From a virus, in IMG/VR virus record IMGVR_UViG_3300034061_003527, positions 1-23,382 of that record: DNA of 23,382 nucleotides. One strand, given 5' to 3'. Positions within the stretch are counted from its first letter, which is position 1. Each line of letters begins with the position of its first letter. The notes under the pieces are model-generated. The model worked only from the letters and a program-made list of their open reading frames with translations. It made no database searches and was not told the origin of the DNA. Position numbers and translations under genes: made by a program. This document shows positions 15,362 through 19,296 of this stretch, in pieces.

Positions 15362-15382
15362 CTTGCTAGAAAGCATCTTCTC
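15362..15382 (+). repeat. 21-bp dispersed element, copy E
   Basis: CTTGCTAGAA, then AGCATC, then TTCTC; full match to the conserved arms. It fills exactly the gap between the terminator hairpin and the stop codon of the chaperone T frame (15383), on the opposite strand. Confidence 0.85.
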
Positions 15383-15637
15383 TTAATCGAAACGGCTTGA
15401 TTCAATCACCGCTACCGCGTCCGCCGTCAGCGTCTTGGAGTCCGTCAGCGCCTTGGTCAGACTGGTGTACTGCTCCACCCGCCATAGCTCATAGGCTAGT
15501 ATCTCGTCGCGCTCATCGTCGGCGAGCGCTTCCCACTGCGCCCAGTTCCAGCCTCGCGCCCTAAGCGCCTTCGCCCTCAATAGCTGGTAATCCGAGAAAC
15601 GTGGTCGCGCGACTCTCCAACCGCGCTTTACTACCAT
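15383..15637 (-). CDS. Tail assembly chaperone, downstream (T-like) frame
   Basis: An open frame of 84 codons, overlapping the upstream chaperone by 77 bases in the +1 frame. The product (ARPRFSDYQLLRAKALRARGWNWAQWEALADDERDEILAYELWRVEQY) is of the kind encoded by the second half of lambda G-T type chaperones. The W.QWEAL..DERDEILAYE pattern is common in the second chaperone frame. Its own ATG at 15637 has no convincing Shine-Dalgarno, which favours expression as a G-T fusion by ribosomal frameshift. It ends at element E and a terminator. Confidence 0.7.
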   Translation of the reverse strand: MVVKRGWRVARPRFSDYQLLRAKALRARGWNWAQWEALADDERDEILAYELWRVEQYTSLTKALTDSKTLTADAVAVIESSRFD

Positions 15638-16028
15638 AAGCCACTTGCTGAAGCAGATTCGATAGCGCGTTCAGCACGCCGCTGTCCAGCTCCTTGACGA
15701 TCTTCACCGCTTCATCCATCGGCGCATGTGCCAGCTCGGGAAGGCTTCCGCCGCCCTGAAGCGCCACTGCCAGCCGCCGATACGTGCGCTCGTTCGCCGC
15801 CTCAATCTGTGCCGCCCGGAACTCTGGCGAGTCCGTAGCCGGCTTATAGGTTTTTTTGCCAGCTTCCATCACCATCTTAAGCGGTGCTTCAGGCTCACTA
15901 ACGGACAGCCCTATGTCATTCCAGCGCGCCCAAGACAGCGTCGCCACGCTCACCTTCACGTCTAGCCCGTAGGCATCATCAATCTGCACTTCTATGACCC
16001 TCGGCTTGAGGGAATCTAATAGGCTCAT
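15561..16028 (-). CDS. Tail assembly chaperone, upstream (G-like) frame (155 aa)
   Basis: A 155-residue protein with a beta-rich start (RVIEVQIDDAYGLDVKVSVATLSWARWNDIGLSV) and a helical second half (PEFRAAQIEAANERTYRRLAVAL, MDEAVKIVKELDSGVLNALSNLLQQV). The texture and the overlapping second frame match siphovirus tail assembly chaperones, which coat the tape measure before the tube forms. The ATG at 16028 overlaps the terminase small subunit stop as ATGA. The tape measure is the next phage gene downstream, after the inserted lipoprotein. The family assignment rests on this arrangement. Confidence 0.7.
   Translation of the reverse strand: MSLLDSLKPRVIEVQIDDAYGLDVKVSVATLSWARWNDIGLSVSEPEAPLKMVMEAGKKTYKPATDSPEFRAAQIEAANERTYRRLAVALQGGGSLPELAHAPMDEAVKIVKELDSGVLNALSNLLQQVAYGSKARLESRATTFLGLPAIEGEGA
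15594..15599 (-). promoter_or_regulatory. Candidate +1 programmed frameshift site (G to G-T)
   Basis: In the G frame the codons read ACG TTT CTC GGA. A Phe-tRNA on TTT can re-pair with TTC after a +1 slip, as at the UUU-C site of influenza PA-X. The shift would enter the T frame. AAA-G (codon AAA then GCG), some 30 bases earlier, is an alternative. A -1 slip would not reach this frame. Candidate only. Confidence 0.4.
15739..15749. repeat. 11-bp near-palindrome GGAAGGCTTCC, copy 3
   Basis: An exact copy of the five-copy 11-mer inside the chaperone G gene. Flanks TCG and GCC are close to those of copy 1. Confidence 0.55.
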
Positions 16029-16438
16029 TTGCTCTCCATGATCAACGTCACTATCTCTGCCATCAATTCGCTAGGCTCAACGCCCATCTCCCGCGCCTTC
16101 TGCGCCACTTCTGGCGGCAGTCCGAGCGGTGCGCCGTCCTCGCCTGTTAGCTCTGTCCTACGGGCATAGCCGCGCTTCTTGCCCAATGTCTCTAGCGTGA
16201 AGATGATCGCCCGCATCTCGCCCGCTTCAACCGCTTCGCCTAGCTTGCCCTCTGCCAAATCAACCAGCGACTCACGCGCCAGTACCTGTGCCGCCAGCAA
16301 TTCAGGGTATTTCTTCAGATAGTTGTACAGCGTCTGGCGATCACAACCCAAAGCCCGCGCCGCCTCGCTCACAATCCCTCTATGAGATTCAAGCGCTAAC
16401 CGCACAGTTCGTTTGTCAAATCGCCCTCTGCCTGCCAT
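16025..16438 (-). CDS. Terminase small subunit (137 aa)
   Basis: It recognises the packaging site and recruits the large subunit. An N-terminal helix-turn-helix (GIVSEAARALGCDRQTLYNYLKKYPELL, about residues 20-47) is followed by LARESLVDLAEGKLGEAVEAGEMRAIIFTLETLGKKRGYARR, the hallmark of many phage small terminases: helical oligomerisation core and the LKxxGKxRGY motif. An acidic helical tail follows. It is coupled to the tail chaperone by an ATGA overlap and lies 5 kb from the large subunit, an unusual separation. AGGA lies just before the ATG. Confidence 0.85.
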   Translation of the reverse strand: MAGRGRFDKRTVRLALESHRGIVSEAARALGCDRQTLYNYLKKYPELLAAQVLARESLVDLAEGKLGEAVEAGEMRAIIFTLETLGKKRGYARRTELTGEDGAPLGLPPEVAQKAREMGVEPSELMAEIVTLIMESK

Positions 16439-16507
16439 TGTCCTATGCCTGTCGAATCATGTCTATGAATGCCCTGAATCCCAACAAAGAAGTTTGCACT
16501 ATACGAA

Positions 16508-16717
16508 CTACGCCGCTAACCGATAGCCGCGTCTGCAATTCCACCCACCCACGCGGCACAGCTTGCCTTCTTTCGCCAGCTCGCGCATGTAGCGCCTCAA
16601 ACTTTGCTCCGTTCTCGGCACATCAATCCACGCCTGAAGCTGGAAGGGGAACACGCCCCTATCTTTCGGCACGCCCCTTTGAAGTCGTTTCACGGTCGCT
16701 AAAATCTCGTCAGCCAT
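16508..16717 (-). CDS. Small winged-helix-like protein (69 aa)
   Basis: A basic 69-residue protein with PFQLQAWIDVPRTEQSLRRYMRELAKEGKLCRV and RGYRLAA at the C-terminus. It has the helix-turn-helix plus wing arrangement seen in small DNA-binding domains, where the second helix RTEQSLRRYMRELAKEG would be the recognition helix. It lies just before the terminase small subunit and after a holin-like gene. It could regulate the late genes. The Shine-Dalgarno GGGCGGGCG is G-rich and close. Confidence 0.55.
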   Translation of the reverse strand: MADEILATVKRLQRGVPKDRGVFPFQLQAWIDVPRTEQSLRRYMRELAKEGKLCRVGGWNCRRGYRLAA

Positions 16718-16729
16718 CGCCCGCCCGAT

Positions 16730-16939
16730 CTACTTCCGCTTTTCGTCCTCGTTGCGTTTCGCCAGCATCGCGCCAATGTCATACAACTGCACGATGACCA
16801 CGAACACCAACAGACTCAGCATCAAGAACCCATCGGCAGGGACGAGCGTCCGCGTCAGCATTGCCCCTGCAAACAGCGCTAGCGCACCCATCAATGCCAG
16901 CGCCCCCAACAACGTCATCAAACCCCGTACAATCATCAT
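16730..16939 (-). CDS. Two-TM small membrane protein, holin-like (69 aa)
   Basis: Two hydrophobic segments, about residues 6-28 (GLMTLLGALALMGALALFAG) and 37-59 (GFLMLSLLVFVVIVQLYDIG), are followed by a charged tail KRNEDEKRK. Size and topology fit class II holins, but many small membrane proteins share them and no endolysin is adjacent. Tandem ATGs (16939, 16936) follow GAAAGGCGAA. A TATAAT box lies upstream at 16984-16989 without a convincing -35. It is the first gene after the terminator at 17054. Confidence 0.6.
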   Translation of the reverse strand: MMIVRGLMTLLGALALMGALALFAGAMLTRTLVPADGFLMLSLLVFVVIVQLYDIGAMLAKRNEDEKRK

Positions 16940-17031
16940 TTCGCCTTTCGCATCTACTGTAAATATCTTCGCCGTTATCGCCCATTATATCCCAAATATA
17001 TCGCAAATGCACTCAACCCCACGCACCAACT

Positions 17032-17052
17032 GAGAACAACCTTTCTAACAAG
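17032..17052 (-). repeat. 21-bp dispersed element, copy F
   Basis: On the minus strand: CTTGTTAGAA, then AGGTTG, then TTCTC. One mismatch (T for C at base 5). It is directly downstream of the second terminator and upstream of the holin-like gene. With copy E it flanks the 15.4-17.0 kb block in inverted orientation. Confidence 0.78.
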
Positions 17053-17053
17053 C

Positions 17054-17080
17054 AAAAAGCCACCCTCATCAGGTGGCTTT
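17054..17080 (-). terminator. Rho-independent terminator after replication block
   Basis: On the minus strand AAAGCCACC (17072-17080) pairs with GGTGGCTTT (17056-17064) around a seven-base loop, then TTTTT. Nearly identical in stem and loop to the terminator at 15329-15359. It separates the replication genes from the late genes. Confidence 0.88.
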
Positions 17081-17096
17081 GGCATCATTCAGCGCC

Positions 17097-17276
17097 TTAT
17101 TTGCTTCTCTGGCGTCTCATCTCAGCCAGCACCTCGCGCCATTCTTCAATCTCTCTGCGCCTTAGCTCGTAGCGCTCTTGAATCCGACGATCCTCGCGCC
17201 AATGTTCAACGGTTATAAAAACCATGCCGATTATACCTACGGCTATACTAGCTAAAGCGATAAGGCTATCCATCAT
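17097..17276 (-). CDS. Small membrane protein, unknown (59 aa)
   Basis: A 59-residue protein. Residues 5-22 (LIALASIAVGIIGMVFIT) form one transmembrane segment, followed by a long, strongly charged helix full of Arg and Glu (HWREDRRIQERYELRRREIEEW). The ATG at 17276 overlaps the TGA of the upstream gene as ATGA, with GAGGG a few bases before it, so the reading frame is well supported despite its length. It is the last gene before the terminator. Role unknown; a membrane-anchored helix of this kind could be an accessory of lysis or exclusion. Confidence 0.7.
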   Translation of the reverse strand: MMDSLIALASIAVGIIGMVFITVEHWREDRRIQERYELRRREIEEWREVLAEMRRQRSK

Positions 17277-17698
17277 TCACCCTCGCTCCCTAGCGCCTTC
17301 ACCAGCGCTTGCAGGTGACGAATGCGCAAAGCATCTCCGTTTCGGTCATCTTCAATACTTAGCTCAAGGAAAACCCACTTTTCGCCGCGTGAGGTCAACC
17401 AATCCTCATTTGGGATTTCGATTTCTAGCACGCAGGACTCATCCATGTAGGGGTGCAGGCGCTTGAGTGCCTCTTGAATCGGCTCTGCCGCCGCCTTGAT
17501 GCTAGCGAGTTGTTCCGCTTGCTTGTCAAATTGCGCTTGAAATTCTTCAACTTGAGGAATGATAACGTCCAGAGCGCCTATCATAGCTATAAACGTTAGC
17601 ATCGTGGTTGTGTCGCCCCTTGCCGTCAGTTCCAAGATTTTCGCCATGTACTCATCACGTTTGCCTGTTACAAATTGCAGTAGATTATCCACCTTCAT
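17273..17698 (-). CDS. Unknown helical protein (141 aa)
   Basis: A mainly helical protein with a hydrophobic segment (TTTMLTFIAMIGALDVIIPQV) and a coiled-coil region (EEFQAQFDKQAEQLASIKAAAEPIQEALKRL). A more beta-like acidic end follows (CVLEIEIPNEDWLTSRGEKWVFLEL). Start uncertain: the ATG at 17698 is preceded by AAAGGCGG at short distance; ATG at 17713 is also in frame. It overlaps the end of the upstream gene by 14 bases. No family is recognised. Confidence 0.6.
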   Translation of the reverse strand: MKVDNLLQFVTGKRDEYMAKILELTARGDTTTMLTFIAMIGALDVIIPQVEEFQAQFDKQAEQLASIKAAAEPIQEALKRLHPYMDESCVLEIEIPNEDWLTSRGEKWVFLELSIEDDRNGDALRIRHLQALVKALGSEGE

Positions 17699-18098
17699 CC
17701 GCCTTTCGCTCATCTCGCTTGTTGTAATTCCGCACGTACTCAATCGCCCATTCCACCAGCCCATCAAAGCTAGGGCGATGATGGTAGCGCAGTTCGTCGC
17801 GACGCTCGTTCCCATCGCGATCATATTCAAAAAACGACCATTCTTCCGGTGTCACCGCGCCCAAAGCCGCCGCCACCTCTGCATACAGATAATCGGGATA
17901 TTTGCGCTTTGGCACTTCCGACCAGCTCCGATCGCCCCAGCGGTTCGGCTTGCGCTTGTGGAAGTAGCTAATCCCACTGCTATCTATGTCGATCGCAAAG
18001 CGCTCATCACCGATCCGCCCATGCACCTGAATGAAGTAATCGCCACTGGACGAGCAGTTTACATCCGTGTCCACAATCGCCTTAATTTTTTTGGGCAT
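17685..18098 (-). CDS. Unknown acidic/aromatic protein (137 aa)
   Basis: A beta-rich N-terminal half (KKIKAIVDTDVNCSSSGDYFIQ, RFAIDIDSSGISYFHKRK) and a helical C-terminal end (SFDGLVEWAIEYVRNYNKRDE), rich in Tyr and Trp. The ATG at 18098 is chosen over the upstream ATG at 18125 because GGAGGGGG lies six bases before it. The start lies within the acetyltransferase gene (17-base overlap), so the genes are coupled. Not recognised. Confidence 0.6.
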   Translation of the reverse strand: MPKKIKAIVDTDVNCSSSGDYFIQVHGRIGDERFAIDIDSSGISYFHKRKPNRWGDRSWSEVPKRKYPDYLYAEVAAALGAVTPEEWSFFEYDRDGNERRDELRYHHRPSFDGLVEWAIEYVRNYNKRDERKADEGG

Positions 18099-18501
18099 CA
18101 GCAACCCCCTCCAACTGGTACACATTCAGCGGACGCTTGCGCCCTACCTCCGTGCCAATGTGCTTAAAACCTATCTGCCGATAAAACTCGTTCGCCGCGT
18201 TGTCCTTTGTGCATTTAAGCCGAACTGGGCGCGGCACCATCTCAACCAGCCACCGCCCCACGCCCGCCCGCAAATGCCCTCTATCAACCGCTATCTCATA
18301 GATTGTCTGCCATCCGTCGCGACGGCGACGAAAGTTCACAAAGCCCACCACTTGCCCGCCGATGTCTGCCACAATCAGGCTTTGACGCTCAATGCTTTCC
18401 CTCAGTGCAGGAATCATCACGTAGCCCAATTCCATGCGCCATTGTCTCGCCAGCTTGGCAATCATCGGGATGTCGTCATGTGTTGCCAATCGCATCCGCA
18501 T
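18082..18501 (-). CDS. GNAT family N-acetyltransferase (139 aa)
   Basis: It would transfer acetyl from acetyl-CoA to an amino group; the substrate is unknown. It shows the family layout: MRLATHDDIPMIAKLARQW (strand 1/helix 1), SLIVADIGGQVVGFVNFRRRR (strands 2-4), then YEIAVDRGHLRAGVGRWLVE with the acetyl-CoA loop R-x-x-G-x-G (RAGVG). LKCTKDNAANEFYRQIGFK follows, the strand 6-helix 4 end. The ATG at 18501 overlaps the stop of the initiator gene (TGATG), with GAGGTGAG upstream. Such enzymes occur as cargo in phages and plasmids. Confidence 0.85.
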   Translation of the reverse strand: MRMRLATHDDIPMIAKLARQWRMELGYVMIPALRESIERQSLIVADIGGQVVGFVNFRRRRDGWQTIYEIAVDRGHLRAGVGRWLVEMVPRPVRLKCTKDNAANEFYRQIGFKHIGTEVGRKRPLNVYQLEGVADAQKN

Positions 18502-19229
18502 CAGCTCACCTCAAACCACGCCGCAAACGGCGAACTCATAAGCCTCGCATGATAGTCCTCGCCAGCCGCCGCCACTGCCCGCCGCTTGGGCGCTTGTTGC
18601 ATCCCATTGCGCAAGCACGTCAGGGCATACCCGCCCAGGTTGCCCGCGCCTTTTTCCGTAGCCAGCGCCAGCGCCCGCCGCACTTCATCCGCCTTGAACG
18701 TCAGCAGGTCCGCATAAAGCCGCTCGCTCACCCCGTACTCTGCCAACACTGCCGCTACCCCTTGCTTTGGGCTTTGGCTCTCAAGTGGTTGGCTTTCAGG
18801 GCTTTGGCTCTTAGGGCTGAAAATAGATGAGATAGAAGATAGGGATATATTCTTTTTCTCTCTCTCTCTTATATCTATTTCAGCCTGTTTGGCAGTCACA
18901 TGTGCCTTTGTGGCAGTCAGGTAGTACCGATTACAGCGCATTTTCTTGGCATTTTGGCGTTCACGCTGAACGCTCAACAATCCGTCTGCCTCTAATACAG
19001 TCAAGGCTTGTTGCAATTTCGCCCGACTGCACCCAATCGTTTTGGCTAAATCAGCCTGTGGCATCTCCAAATAGAGACGCCACCCGAACAGATCGCGCAT
19101 CTTTTCAAATATCCCGCGCACCTGCCAATCAAGCGCCTTGATCCGTTCGCCCACCTCATCCCGTGCTACCACCGCCAGCGCTGGCGCTGTGGTCGGTGCC
19201 GGTGCGAATCTGCTTACTCTTTGCATCAT
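18501..19229 (-). CDS. Replication initiator-like protein with internal origin (242 aa)
   Basis: Residues about 50-105 form a winged helix-turn-helix (LYLEMPQADLAKTIGCSRAKLQQALTVLEADGLLSV). A low-complexity linker (about 118-157) holds SPKSQ/SPESQ/PLESQ/SPKQG repeats, and the C-terminal region (VSERLYADLLTFKADEVRRALALATEKGAGNLGGYALTCLRNG) resembles the tail of phage replisome-organiser proteins. The linker DNA is a set of four 15-bp iterons next to an AT-rich region, the layout of lambda O. The ATG at 19229 follows AAAGG; ATG 19226 or GTG 19238 are alternatives. No named family is certain. Its own origin-like DNA is the main argument. Confidence 0.7.
   Translation of the reverse strand: MMQRVSRFAPAPTTAPALAVVARDEVGERIKALDWQVRGIFEKMRDLFGWRLYLEMPQADLAKTIGCSRAKLQQALTVLEADGLLSVQRERQNAKKMRCNRYYLTATKAHVTAKQAEIDIREREKKNISLSSISSIFSPKSQSPESQPLESQSPKQGVAAVLAEYGVSERLYADLLTFKADEVRRALALATEKGAGNLGGYALTCLRNGMQQAPKRRAVAAAGEDYHARLMSSPFAAWFEVS
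18759..18818 (-). repeat. Four 15-bp iterons within the initiator gene
   Basis: On the minus strand the tandem units are AGCCCTAAGAGCCAA (18804-18818), AGCCCTGAAAGCCAA (18789-18803), CCACTTGAGAGCCAA (18774-18788) and the degenerate AGCCCAAAGCAAGGG (18759-18773). Consensus AGCCCTRARAGCCAA. They encode Ser/Pro/Gln repeats in the initiator linker and match the classical pattern of initiator-binding iterons. Confidence 0.7.
18815..18885. other. AT-rich, inverted-repeat-flanked candidate replication origin
   Basis: GGCTGAAAATAGAT (18815-18828) and ATCTATTTCAGCC (18873-18885) are inverted repeats with one extra base. They enclose an AT-rich centre with GATAGAAGATAGGGATATAT and a pyrimidine tract of T and C (18851-18870). 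It adjoins the iterons and is much richer in A and T than its surroundings. The likely role is the DNA unwinding element. Confidence 0.62.
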
Positions 19230-19250
19230 GATAAACACCTTTCTAGCAAG
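19230..19250 (-). repeat. 21-bp dispersed element, copy G
   Basis: On the minus strand: CTTGCTAGAA, then AGGTGT, then TTATC. One mismatch in the right arm. It lies between parB and the initiator gene, with its AAAGG acting as the likely Shine-Dalgarno for the ATG at 19229. Confidence 0.8.
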
Positions 19251-19266
19251 CTATTTGCAGGGCGCA

Positions 19267-19277
19267 GGAAGCCTTCC
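19267..19277. repeat. 11-bp near-palindrome GGAAGCCTTCC, copy 4
   Basis: The reverse complement of the five-copy 11-mer, and the only copy lying wholly outside a gene, 16 bases to the right of element G and 19 bases downstream of the parB stop. Confidence 0.6.
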
Positions 19278-19296
19278 CACGCCCATCATTGACCGA

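Noticed and set aside
16440-16507. Fourth copy of the phage promoter upstream of the terminase small subunit (GTTCGTATAG)
   Set aside because: The second box RTGRTAG is absent at the fixed distance.
16984-16989. TATAAT box before the holin-like gene as a clear promoter
   Set aside because: No acceptable -35 at 16-18 bases. Kept only as a remark in the gene entry.
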